Shown here piece after piece: positions 1-10,216 of a DNA stretch of 64,000 nt (positions are counted from its first letter, which is position 1; each line of letters begins with the position of its first letter). The translations under genes were made by a program, and so were the position numbers. Origin of the DNA: Aphelocoma coerulescens (lineage: Eukaryota; Chordata; Aves; Passeriformes; Corvidae); the NCBI RefSeq assembly GCF_041296385.1, contig NW_027183515.1, forward strand, positions 1 to 64,000. Direction: 5' to 3'. The notes beneath the pieces are model-generated. The model did no database searches. It was not told the origin of the DNA and worked only from the letters and a program-made list of their open reading frames with translations.

Positions 1-1782
1 GAACTGGGCCGGATTTTGTAGTGTAGTGACCTCTAGTGTTAGCTTTGGGGAATCTAATAAGATCCCTTCATACTTTAAAAGTCTCGAATCTGTTATCCAT
101 TTTTCAGCTTTTTGTTGCAATATTCCCCTAATGTTATGTGGAGATAATACCTTGAGTTCCCCATTAAAAGTTATTTTACGTGCTTCTTCTACTAAGAGAG
201 CACAGGCTACCACTGCCTGTAGGCATGTAGGCCATCCCTTGCTTACTGGATCTAATAGCTTTGACAAGTATCCTACCGGTTTCTTTCTCCTAGCCCAATC
301 TTGAGTTAATACTCCATATGCTGTCCCATTTTCAATGTTTACAAATAGATAAAATGGTCTTTTTAAATCAGGTAAACTTAGTACTGGAGCATTAATTAAA
401 TCCTGTTGCAGTTGTTCTAAATTCCTCTCATCCTCTCTGCTCCATTTCAATAACCCGTCATGACTGAGCTTGTTATACAGAAATTTGACCTTGGTACTAT
501 AATTATCAATCCATTGTCTACAGTAGCCTACTAATCCTAGCAATTGCCTTACTTGTCTCTTGCTCCTTGGTGGCGGGAGTGAGAGGATTCCTTTCACTCT
601 TTCGGGGTCTATTTTCTTCTCTCCTTTACTCAAATAATGGCCTAAATATTTTACTTCTTCTTCTACAAACTGTAATTTTGCCTTTGATACTTTTAGTCTC
701 TTCAAGCTTAGAAAGTTTAACAGTTTAATGCTCTCCTCTCGAACTTCTTCTTCTTTTCTTCCTGCAATCAGGAGGTCATCCACATACTGAATCAAAGTAA
801 TGTTTTCTCTTGTTTGATATTCTTGGAGGATTTGTTCTAATGCTTGTCCAAATAAATTTGGTGATTCTGTGAACCCTTGTGGCAGCACGGTCCACCGCAA
901 CTGTTGTCGCCTATGAGTATCTGGGTCCTCCCATTCAAAGGCAAAATAATCTCTACTATTTTCGTCTAAGGGGCAGGCCCAAAATGCATCTTTTAGATCA
1001 ATTACACTATACCAGTGATTTTCTGGCCCTAGTCTACTTAATAGGGTGTATGGGTTAGCAACCACCGGGAACCGGGCCACTGTCCTCTTATTAATTTCTC
1101 TTAAATCATGCACTAATCGATAGGATCCATCTGGTTTCTTTACTGGTAAAATGGGTGTATTAAAAGGGGACATACAGGGCTCTAGGAGTCCCTTGCTTAT
1201 TAGTCTGTCTATTTCAGGCTTTAGTCCTCGTTTCCCTTCTGGGGATATGGGATACTGCTTGATCCTTATTGGAATTTCTGGATCTTTTATGGTTACGGAG
1301 AAGGGCGGAATGTTCAGTTGGCCCACACTGTCAGGTGTGTACCATACCTCAGGGTTAATCTCCTTTTCATCCTCTACTCTAAGGGGGCATAGTTTGATTC
1401 TCAATTCTTTATTAATTACCTCTAGGTTTATTTCCAATTCTACTATGAGATCTCTACCCATGAGGTTATACTCTGCTTCTGGTGCCAACAAAAGGCTTCC
1501 TATTCCTATTTTTGATTCGGTTTCTATTAGGACATCTTTAATAACAGGGACCTCAAAAGGTTCACCCTTGGCACCCACTACAAGGGCAGTGTCTCGGGAG
1601 ACTTTACACCCAGATGGTAAAACTTGGATAGTTGATCTTTCTGCTCCCGTATCTACCAGGAATTCAAATTCCTGGCATTGGGGACCGACTTTTATTTTTA
1701 TCAAGGGCTCTGGATGTTTCTTGGTCCCCAAGTAAGTAGAGCCCCTGACCCCTCTAATCTTCTTTAAACATCTTTTCATCTC
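1..1782 (-). CDS. pol: Class I endogenous retrovirus pol, 5' part (protease and reverse transcriptase), runs off window
   Basis: This is the 5' part of a retroviral pol frame, read leftward and open for 594 codons from just after a TAA at 1785-1783 to the window edge. I checked it triplet by triplet and found no stop. The aspartic protease active site Asp-Thr-Gly-Ala-Glu is at 1653-1639. The reverse transcriptase catalytic Tyr-Val-Asp-Asp is at 786-775, followed by thumb/connection-like sequence to position 1. The protein would cleave Gag-Pol and copy viral RNA to DNA. The frame is +1 relative to gag and overlaps its end by 29 bases. Gammaretroviruses normally read pol in the gag frame through a UAG, so either a small indel shifted this copy or the family differs. 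RNase H, integrase and env lie outside the window. Confidence 0.9.
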
Positions 1783-3193
1783 TTATCCTCTTTCTGCAAT
1801 CCCTTCTGATGTGTCCCTTCTCCCCACAATAAAAACATACGACTGCTTCCCTCCTTTCTACCCTCTGATTTCCCTCTGTGTTCCTAGGGGCCTTTCTGGG
1901 CATCTGCCCCATTCGGCGGGGAGAGTCTTGTTTTCTGCTTTCCCTTACTGCTGCCACCATCATTCTGACTTGTCTCTTGTGATTCTCTTCATCCCTCCTG
2001 ACATATACTTTCTGTGCTTCTCTCAACAATTCATCTAATCCTCTCTCCTGCCAATTTTCTAGTTTTTCTAGCTTCTTCCTGATGTCATCCCATGATTTGG
2101 CTACAAATTGAGTTTTCAGAAGTGCCTGACCCAACTGTGTATCTGGGTCCAGGCCTGAATACAGCTGTAGATTCTTTCTTACTCTTTCTAGCCAATCTGT
2201 TGGAGTTTCCTCCTTTCTCTGCCTCTCATTAAAGGCCTTATTTATGTTTTGTCCTTTTGGTACTGCCTCTCGGACCCCTTGTATAACTATTGTCCTTAAG
2301 TTCTGCATATGAGTTCTGTGTGCTGGATCCTGATGATCCCAATTAGGGTTTTGTAAAGGCCATTTGATATCTGCCTGTGGGCCCTGAGCATGTTGGGCAT
2401 CCCAAATTCGCATTCCCGCTCGCCTAATCATGTTCTTTTCTTCTGCAGTAAAAAGAATATTTAGAATTGACTGCAGCTCATCCCAGGTGTATATATTAGG
2501 GCCTAAAAATTGATCTAGCTTCTCTGCAACTCCCAGGGGGTCTTCTAATAGGTTCCCCATTTCCTTCTTAAAGTCCCGCACATCTCCAGAGCTAAGGGGA
2601 ACTGAAATAAAGCCAATTCCTGGTTGGGGTCCCCCCATAGGCATTTCTCTTAATGGATAAAGGTTATGACGTCTAGCTCTGCTCCTTGTCATTGGTCCCT
2701 CCCGTTCAGGTTCAGGATTCCCTTCTTCTTCCTCTAGGGGCTGCTCAGGGAGTGGGAGTGGGGGTGCCTGTGGGGCCTGCGGAGGTATATAGGGGGGTGG
2801 AATCATCGGAACTTCCTCTTTCTTTTTATCTTTTCTTCTTGCCCCTGAGTCTTCAGATTTTTCCTTTAAAGTAAACAGGAGTACCCCAGGGGTCTCTATC
2901 CATATTTTTGCATATTCACTCTCTTCTCGACTAAAAGGAGTTTTGGTTTTTACCCATAAATTCAAATCCTGTCTCACCCAGTCCTCGTAGGACCCAAATA
3001 TAGGCCAAAATACGTTTCGTGATATCTGCTTTCCTCCCCAGACCTCTATGCAATAATAAATCATCTTGGCCTTATCTTTATTCTGTGTACTCGAATAATG
3101 CCTTCAATTATTCAATAAAAGCCCTAACGGACTATCCTCAGGTACTGGGGGAAACCTTATGGAACTAGAGGGCTTGCTTTTCCCCTGTCCCAT
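1754..3193 (-). pseudogene. gag: Class I ERV gag with one internal TGA
   Basis: Retroviral structural polyprotein of gamma (class I) type. A Met-Gly start suited to myristoylation lies at 3193-3191. The frame runs 29 codons to a TGA at 3106-3104, then stays open to a TAG at 1756-1754. The longest uninterrupted frame is 436 codons from an internal ATG at 3064. In that frame a PPPY late-domain motif is at residues 89-92, a capsid-like region fills the middle, and a single zinc knuckle of C-X2-C-X4-H-X4-C form is at residues 410-423. One knuckle and PPPY fit gammaretroviral Gag. The TGA falls in the N-terminal matrix region, where a tryptophan codon would be a one-base change; that is inference. 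The rest of the frame is undamaged, so the copy looks fairly young. Pol overlaps the 3' end in another frame. Confidence 0.88.
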
Positions 3194-3579
3194 CCTCTGG
3201 AGTGCCTTCAGGCGTTCTGTGTGTGGAATCACTCGCTTCCCCTGGTTCGTGGCCCACGCCCTCGCGGGCAATGGGAGCCGCACTACTGAGGGTCCACACT
3301 CGCTTGGGGAGTCTGGCTGCCGGCCCCCCTCTCACACACCACACTCGCCACACTCCAGGATACCCGACCTCGACCGAATGGATCCCTTTTCCGCAAATAC
3401 TCACGCTTCCAGCGTCTTCGTCCGGACCTCTGTGCACAAAGTTTATGGGGTCGACCGGTTCCCTTTGCTTAATGCCTTGAGTTTAGGTTCGTCGGTGGGA
3501 GCGAGGTAAAGACTGAAGATACCGAGGCCACCAGAGGTGGGGCGCCTCCCCGATATCTCTGTCTTACCGTACCATTCCC
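3194..3579 (-). other. Class I ERV 5' leader between primer site and gag
   Basis: Untranslated leader of about 386 bases. In retroviruses this stretch carries the splice donor and packaging signal, but I could not pin either down here. Short open frames on both strands look incidental. Confidence 0.6.
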
Positions 3580-3597
3580 ATCCGAGTCACGGCACCA
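3580..3597 (-). promoter_or_regulatory. Primer binding site, tRNA-His type
   Basis: The plus strand reads atccgagtcacggcacca, the 3' end of tRNA-His including CCA. Its complement starts TGGTGCC three bases inside the LTR edge. This is the minus-strand DNA synthesis primer site, and it is the primer type known from HERV-H-like class I elements. Confidence 0.88.
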
Positions 3598-3600
3598 AAT

Positions 3601-4066
3601 TGTGATTGATGGAGGCAGACAAAGAGGTTTAATCAAATTAGAGAATTTATTAATTACAGCAAGCAAGGCATAAGCAAAATCAGCGCTGGGCGACAGGGGA
3701 GTCCCCGCTCCACCGAATTGCTGCAGGGGTTTGCAAATTTCAGTCCTTCTTTTATGCAGGATCGTTTCCTGTTAACTCTTCTTTAAGGGAGTACTCTGCG
3801 CATGTGTGAACTTGTTGCTAGGGGGTCGTTTTTTGCCTTCTGGTGGTCGATGGCTGAAGGCTAGTAGTCTTCTTCAAGTGCCCTCTGGGTGACCTTTTCC
3901 ATATTTGGTCAGTTAGTATCCCCTGCTTTTCTTCCTGGAGCTTAAACAATAGTACACTTACAGCACTTACAACCTTTACATATAGATTTGTTAAGACATT
4001 TCCTGTTATGTACATTGTGGCCTGTGTCAGCTCTTTTCAATGAACAAAATACCCTCATTTATTACA
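3601..4066 (-). repeat. 5' LTR of the class I provirus (466 bp)
   Basis: The inner edge sits three bases from the primer site. The outer edge was set by terminal inverted similarity: the U3 start TGTAATAAATGAGGG resembles the complement of the U5 end, TGTGATTGATGGAGG, with about 11 of 15 positions matching. A TATA-like ATAAAAG is at 3755-3749 and a polyadenylation signal AATAAA at 3651-3646, in the right order for U3-R-U5. The partner LTR lies outside the window, so a target duplication cannot be checked. Confidence 0.8.
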
Positions 4067-6149
4067 ATCAGAGCGAAAGAAAGCTGTAGTGCATGTTGCA
4101 CAGAGAGAATCAGGTGTTGCCGAGTAAGTCACTCTCCATTCCCACTGATTTTTGCTGGGATGGGATTCTATCTTGTTTTCTGTGGCGTAAATGACATATA
4201 TGGAGCAAGGAGTCTGGGCAAAAGCATCCAATTGACAAGGTGCAGTACAGGTAATGTTATAGCAGTAGCAATTTGTCAAATTAAGAATGGCAGTTAAGTT
4301 TACAGGATTTTATTTCCAGAGGTTTATGAGAATGTGGTGAAACTTGTTTTTTCCTTTTGCCTGTATGTGTAAGTAATGAGCTGTATATTATCTATGCATC
4401 TTAAAAGAAATTTCCAGTTAGCAGGAAGTTTAAGGGATTACTTTGATATCATTGCAGTGCTCCAAGCAGTGTCCCACTAATGTCACCCTTGAAAACTGGA
4501 ATGTGAAGGACCAACAGCTTGCTCATCTTCATGCCTGGGTCCCTTTGTTGCATGCATGGCAGTGCTGTTAAATTTGTTTCTTCCAGAATTAAAAAAAAAA
4601 AAAAAAATTGGAGGATTGTTGGGGGTGTGTATTGGATTAACTTTTGTCCTGATATTTCCTATTTATTGCTACTCTGTGGTCAATGTCACCGCTCAAGTTT
4701 GAAGATCCCCTCTCAAATCTCTGTAGTATGCTGGGAATTTCAAATATAGAAGTGTCAATATTTGCAAAAGATTGGGTTAACTAAAATCGAATGGGAAAAC
4801 ACAGCCAAAGCTTCCGGTAATTACTTGGAGCAGTAACCAAGTTGTTTGGTTGGATGATTGTAGGAAGAAAAGTTACAAATGCTCCCTTGAGGAGGGCACA
4901 AGAGGCTGAGCAACTCCCAGACTGCCTTAGATCTGCCTAAGGAAAAGAATCCATGCCAGTGCTGTGGTGTATAACCATTGTGGATTGTCAGCATTCCATT
5001 TCCGGATGGAATGGAGTGGGGAGAGGGGAACTTGCAATACCTCTGGGAAGGGAGGATGCCTTCCCACCTGGGAAAGCTCTGTCACAAATGGCATTTCTGA
5101 GCTCAGGGCTCCATCTCTGCAGCATAAGGGTGGTTGCAAAGGAATGGGATTGCTCGGTTCCAGTTTCACTCTGACCGTGAGAATGTCAACAGGAGAATGT
5201 GCTGTTGCCTCGTGGTGGCAGCCAAACTATTTGCTGCTCTTCCTTAGCAGTCTGAGGTTCTGATCATGTGTTAACCGAGAGCTGCACTGCCTCAATTGGT
5301 TCTATTCAATAATGCAGAGCCTTCACTCAAGGTTAGAAGTGATGTGCAGTTGAAGATAAAACTGTAATAGCATCTTTTTTCTGCTTTATTTCCTACAGGG
5401 TAAAGTCTCAATGTGTGTATCAAATCAAAAGCTGGCTTTACTTTTAGATGATGGATACAGATCTATGTTATGGCTAGTGGGCAGGTAATGAAACTATTTA
5501 TTTTAAATGATGCTATCCAAACTTGAAAAATATATTTTCCATTAAAAATGCAAAAAATTTTTGCCGTCTGAGGAAATGTAAAACGTGTGTTTTATCATCT
5601 TCCTGTAGTATAAATCAAACCAACAAAAACTATCTAGTAAGTGTCTGTTGCACCAGCTACATCTCTATAAAGTAGCCTGGAAAGATTGGAGAATCAGTAC
5701 AAGAATAAACCAAAGGAAAGTCTTCTGAGAAGAGGGAGTGAAAACAGGAAACAATGAGTTCCGAAGGGAAAAGTATAAAAGAGAGAAACAATTGCCAATG
5801 TTTTTGCAAAAATAAAAGAAGGACAAAGATGTGTGGTTACATCTTGTAGCTAGAGGATCTTGAGAATTGTATTGTATATTTTAAAATTCTAATCTGGACA
5901 GAGACAATGTGTAATCCAGGTTATGAACTAATAAGAGTTGTAAGAGTTATGAGGCATAGTCACGATAAAAGTTGTGAGAATGAGCTGAAACAAACTCTGT
6001 GTCCACTGTAAAAGAGTTCCAGAAGAGATGATGAACTCATGGCTGGCATAGAGCAGTCGAGTTACGAAGCCTTTCTTGTTTCAGCAGGATAGAGAAAAGA
6101 GGAGGCCTCCAGTAAGGCGCTCCCAGAAGCCAGAGGCAGAGCAGCGATT
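4067..6149. other. Flanking DNA with no recognised gene
   Basis: About 2.1 kb, mostly AT-rich, with a run of 17 A at 4591-4607. Open frames are short and have no recognisable protein character. A TATA-like gtataaaag near 5770 and an aataaa near 5810 could belong to an old LTR, but I could not find its ends. Confidence 0.5.
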
Positions 6150-6560
6150 GTCCTGGAGCTGCCAGTTCCCTGACCAAGGTTCCAAGAAGGATGGGGCGGT
6201 ACCAGAGGAGAAGACTTTGGGTGTGGTGCTGGACAAAAGCCTCCAGCAGCAAAGGCAGATGTACCCATCTGCAGGGCACTTAGAGCCATCAGCAATGGAG
6301 AAGAAGGATGAGGATGAATTGCACAGGTCGGATCCTCCTGGCAGGAGATTTGACCATAGCCAGTACCCTGTGAGAGCTGCAGGACTGGAGACAGAGGAAG
6401 CCCTTTGGACAGGACTGGCTGCTCCCTCAGAGCCGCAGCTCTCAGCAGAAGCGGCTCATTGCTGAGGATGCACCTGGCCAGGAAGAGGCTTGCAGAGGAG
6501 TAGGAGTCCAGCTCATTGCAGTCAGGGAATGGCTGAGGGATGTTTGCCAGCAGCAACTTT
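6150..6560 (+). pseudogene. Gene-like repeat unit, copy R1 (intronless form)
   Basis: First of three related segments, which share a core beginning gccagtt (at 6161 here) and running through cagcagcaaaggcag and an acidic stretch rich in GAG/GAT codons. Plus-strand translation gives Lys/Glu/Gln-rich, soluble-looking sequence without a domain I recognise. Near 6405-6490 it runs directly from ggacag into a segment with ctgctccctcagag and the codons for Ala-Glu-Asp-Ala. In copy R2/R3 these two parts are separated by an intron-like insert. In-frame stops occur, so this is probably a decayed exon repeat or pseudogene; the host gene is unknown. Confidence 0.4.
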
Positions 6561-6835
6561 GCTGGAGGTGCCAGTTCCAGTCCGTGACTTGCAGGATGCT
6601 GTGGCGCTGCCATAGGAGAAGGCCTTTGGCCAACTCCATGGTGCTAGAGAAGGTCCTCGCGCAGCAAAGGCAGGTGTTTGCAGCTGCAGGGAATTCCCTG
6701 ATGTCAGCAGTGGAGGAGCAGAATGAGGAGGATCTCCACACTTGGGATACTTGTGGCAGGAGCCTCCATCCTTGCCAGAGGCCCGGTGAGAACTGCCGGA
6801 GCACAGACGGAGGAAGGCCTTTGGACAGGTGCAAG
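6561..6835 (+). pseudogene. Gene-like repeat unit, copy R2
   Basis: Second copy, with the shared core at 6570, 409 bp after R1. It repeats the gcagcaaaggcag, gcagggaattccctga and gtggaggagcaga blocks. It ends at a sequence resembling a splice donor, caag then gtaaga at 6832-6841, with an alternative gt at 6829. No stop-free frame spans the whole copy, and the function is unrecognised. Confidence 0.4.
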
Positions 6836-7202
6836 GTAAGAATGATGCATGGTCCCCAGTCGTGGTGTGAGCAGGAACATTTCTTCCAAGCATCTCTGGC
6901 TTTTAGAATAGTTTCACTCTCAGGTTTGAATAGCATGAGCCTGGAAAGCCAATAGTCTAAATGTTCAGATGTCTGCTACCCAATAGTAGACATGAACTCA
7001 AGTCTCTCCTAGCAACATCAGGCTTTTTCCCTAAGCCAAGTGCTGGGAGGGGAATTTCTTCTGCAAAACTCCTGTGCTTCTGCTGCTTGTTCCATTTTAG
7101 AAAGTTTTTCCATCGGCCCTGCCTTGATTGAATAGTCCTTTCTCTTCTAACTAGAAGCTGCAGGTTCTCTTCTTACAAGTTGTCTTTGTTTTGTTTGCCC
7201 AG
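6836..7202 (+). other. Intron-like segment between R2 and R3
   Basis: Starts with a good donor consensus (gtaagaatg) and ends with a pyrimidine-rich tract and cccag at 7198-7202. The R1 copy lacks this insert between the corresponding flanks. Nothing else is recognised inside. Confidence 0.4.
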
Positions 7203-7540
7203 AGACAGGAGTCCCTGCTCCCCCAGAGGCACGGCGATGTAAAGAAGCGGCTCGTGGCTGAGGATGCAGATGGGCAGGAAAGGGCTGGAAGTAAGAACTG
7301 GAGCCAGGCCGTGTCCAAGAAGATTTCCCCAGAGAAAAGCATCCCAGCAGCAAGTGACCTGGAGGTGCCAGTTGCCAGTCCATGACTCCAAGGATGCTGC
7401 GGCGCTGCCAAAGGTGAAGAGCCTGAGAGAGCTGCCAGACCAGATCCTGCAGCAGGAAAGGCAGATGTTGGCAGCTGCAGGGAATTCCCTGACATCAGCA
7501 GTGGAGGAGCAGGATGAGGAAGATCTCATCTCCACCCTTA
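7203..7540 (+). pseudogene. Gene-like repeat unit, copy R3, merging into microsatellite
   Basis: Third copy, with the core gtgccagtt at 7366. It shares agcggctcgtggctgagg with R1 (near 6448) and ggaattccctgacatcagc with R2. A plus-strand frame starting at 7264 runs through it into the CCT/CGT repeat, which would append a Pro/Arg-rich tail; that tail is a low-complexity artefact. The product is unrecognised. Confidence 0.4.
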
Positions 7541-7945
7541 ACCCTCCTCCTCCTCGTCCTCCAGCACCTCGTCCACCGCCTCCTCCTCCTCATCCTCCTC
7601 CTCATCCTGCTCCTCCTTGTCCTCCTCCTTGTCCTCCTCCTAATCCTCATCCACCTCCTCCTCGTCCTCCTCATTCTCCTCGTCCTCCTCCTCGTCCTCC
7701 TCGTCCTCCTCGTCCTCCTCGTCCTCCTCGTCCTCCTCGTCCTCGTCCTCCTCGTCCTCCTCCTCCTCGTCCTCCTCCTCCTCGTCCTCCTCCTCCTCGT
7801 CCTCCTCCTCCTCGTCCTCCTCCTCCTCGTCCTCCTTGTCCTCGTCCTCCTCGTCCTCCTCTTCCTCGTCCTCCTCCTCCTCCTCGTCCTCGTCCTCGTC
7901 CTCCTCCTCCTCCTCGTCCTCCGCCACCTCCTCCTCCTCCTTGTC
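7541..7945. repeat. Pyrimidine-strand microsatellite of CCT and CGT triplets
   Basis: About 400 bp of cct/cgt triplets, often in a 9-12 bp higher pattern such as cctcctcgt. Strand asymmetry is almost complete: pyrimidine-rich on plus, purine-rich on minus. It is open in all frames (poly Pro-Arg, Leu-Val, Glu-Asp, Gly-Arg), so open frames here carry no gene evidence. Confidence 0.95.
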
Positions 7946-7948
7946 CTC

Positions 7949-8292
7949 TGCGAAGGATGAGGGAAGATGCGGACAATCAATATGATTGGTAGGCAAGCTT
8001 CGTTTATTAGTGATTCAGCGGTTACATTTATAGCCGGCTTTATTAGCTAATCATAGTTGTCTTTAGTTGATTGGATAATTCTTAAATGTTAAATTTTCTT
8101 AGCTCTGCCCAGCTGTGGTTAGGGCTGTAACTCACATCTGTGTTTAACTAACCGCAAGATCCTATCATTGTCTAGCAGGCAGGCTCACGGTCCTGCTGAC
8201 CACGATCATTCTTGTGGTTAGCTGCCGAGCTTGCAGCAGCTCTCGGCAGTTCTTAGGTTTCATGTCCTCTTTATTGCAGCCATCCTTCCACA
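7949..8292 (-). repeat. Isolated LTR of an avian-type ERV (344 bp)
   Basis: The ends are inverted: minus-strand U3 begins TGTGGAAGGATG, and the complement of the U5 end reads TGCGAAGGATG. A TATA box TATAAATG is at 8032-8025 and AATAAA at 8008-8003, which implies a very short R region as in alpha-like avian LTRs. The flanks differ (gtcctc on the left, tgctgt on the right), so no target duplication is present. It is not similar to the 832-bp LTRs of the array. Confidence 0.72.
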
Positions 8293-10216
8293 TGCTGTGT
8301 CAAAATGGCCGCTGGCTTCCACGAGCCCCCGCAGTGTCCCAGTGGGCCCGTGGCTTTAGGAGTGGGTGGCTGGGAGTTGGTGCCCCACCAGCAGCTGGGG
8401 GAGAAGCAGCAGGGACTGTGTGAGGACAGTGCCATGGCCACTTGTGTGGCCACTGGTGTCTCTGTGCCAGGCACAGCCGTGGTGTGTAACACCGGCTCCG
8501 GGTCCTTTGGCTGTGCAGGTGGCAGTCACGGCCTGGAGCAGGGCTGCTCCCGGGGGACAGCCTGGGGCAGGAGGCTGCTGGAGATTCATTCCCCACACGC
8601 TGCAGCTCCTTGTCATGAGGTGCTCGGAGTGATTGGAAAGGCTGTTGGCAGCAGGCAGTTCTCTGGGTTCGAGCTGTGGAGCTGTCAGCGGGAATGCAAA
8701 GGCCAATCTGGTGAGCCTTTTGTCCTGGTGCCTTTAGTGTGTGAGCAGTCCCTGGTGCCGTTGTCTTTGGATCCTGAGTGTGGGAGAGGCAAGGCTTAGG
8801 ATGGTGCGTAGAGCTGAGAAGGAAAGTGCCGAGAGCAGCGTGTGTGCTGCTGCTTTGAGGGGTGCAGTTGAAGTTGTAGGCAGCAAGAGCTTTCTCAGCT
8901 GGCCCTTTTGTGAGCTCTGCTTTTGCCAGATGACTTCCATCTTACCCTCTTACCATCTTAGCCTCTCATTTTTGCATATCCCAAACCCCCTTCCAAACAT
9001 CCAGCAGCTGCTTGTAAAGAAGAAGTCCTAGAACAAAAAGCCAGTGCTGCCTTTCATAGCCCCTTTGCTGTCTATGAAGTAGAGGAAAGAAGCTAGTGAG
9101 ACGCACTTTCTTTCTCAACTCCATAGAGCGCATCCTTCTCTCAAGGTGGCAGAGTCCTTGGCGGAAGTGAAGCATCTGCAGCTGCAGTTCAGACTGAGAG
9201 ATGTGCCAGGACAGGAAACATTTGCTGACCTTCCCTGTTCCCTGTGCAACATGATTCTCGCATCCCAGTCACTTTCACACACCTTCGGTATCCCTGAGTC
9301 CAAGCAGCTAAAGCTCACAGAGACAGAAGTGTCAGGAAGGAAAACGTTGCAAAAGCACCCCCTTCTCTTATCAGCATATAAATTGTGCACAACAGGCTGC
9401 GGCACCGAACCTTCCTTCTCAGATAGACATGCCATCACACTTTTCACTCTTGCAGCTCGGTTGAAAAGCTCCACCAGCTGCTCCTGCAATAGCAAAAGGT
9501 TCTAGAAGTGAAAGCCAGTTTGGGGCTGCACCTTCTCCTTGCCGCATGTAAGCCACACCAAACTCCCTGATGCACTCTGTCCTCCCCTTCTCAAAGGAGT
9601 AGACGGTGGCATCAGGACACACCTGTGTCCCAGCAGCTGGGTGCCCAGCCGGGAGCAGGAGCAGGGCTGGGGCTGCTCCCAAAGTTGCCCCGCCCCAATG
9701 CCAGAGCCAGACATATGCTGAGGGGGGGCTGGATCAGGCTTTATTGTCCAGCTGCATGCCAGGAGTGAGCACAAAATCTACCTGCATTCTCTGCAGCATG
9801 CCATCCTGGAGCAGAGCCATTGCCAAAGGAAGCCGTGAGCCCGTGCCAAGCCAGTGCCGGAGTGGGATCCTAGCAGCACCTGTGGAAGCCGGGAGAGAGG
9901 AGCCCACCTGGAGCAGGTTCGTGCAGGATTAATCATCCCGTGGCTTCCCACCAGGGTCCTGTTGCTTCCAAAAGGCCCCACAGTGTCACTGTGGCCCCTC
10001 GGTTCCACCAGGTTCCATAGCGTCACTGTGGTGCCCAGGGTTCCGTCAGCTTCGCCAGCATCCCCACGGTCTGCAGAGCTCCCCGAGCTTCTGTGGTGTC
10101 ACAGTGGAGGCAGGGTTGCATCAGGTTCCATAGCATCAGCACGGTCTCCAGGGCTCCCCTGAGCTTCTGTGGTGGTGTCACAGAGGAGCCAGGCTTCCTT
10201 GTAGTTCCCCAGCATC
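8293..10216. repeat. Array unit A1 (left-truncated)
   Basis: First copy of satellite unit A, beginning abruptly at gctgtgtca inside the unit, next to the isolated LTR. It has only one 75-bp minisatellite copy (10085-10160), against five or seven elsewhere. Like A2 it keeps 8 bases (within cacacgctgcagctcc) that A3-A9 lack. It runs straight into A2 with no insertion, so the junction near 10217 preserves the empty retroviral target site catcacaaaggctc. Confidence 0.93.

Noticed and set aside
1151..1735. Plus-strand 194-codon frame at the left
   Set aside because: It lies opposite the open pol frame, which has clear protease and reverse transcriptase motifs.
7264..7992. Pro/Arg-rich and Glu/Asp-rich frames of 118-242 codons across the microsatellite
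   Set aside because: Triplet repeats without stop codons stay open in all frames; this is no evidence for a gene.
8305..8799. 164-codon plus-strand frame in A1 and its relatives in other A units
   Set aside because: Cys/Gly-rich with no recognisable domain; its length varies with small indels between A copies and overlapping frames exist on both strands.
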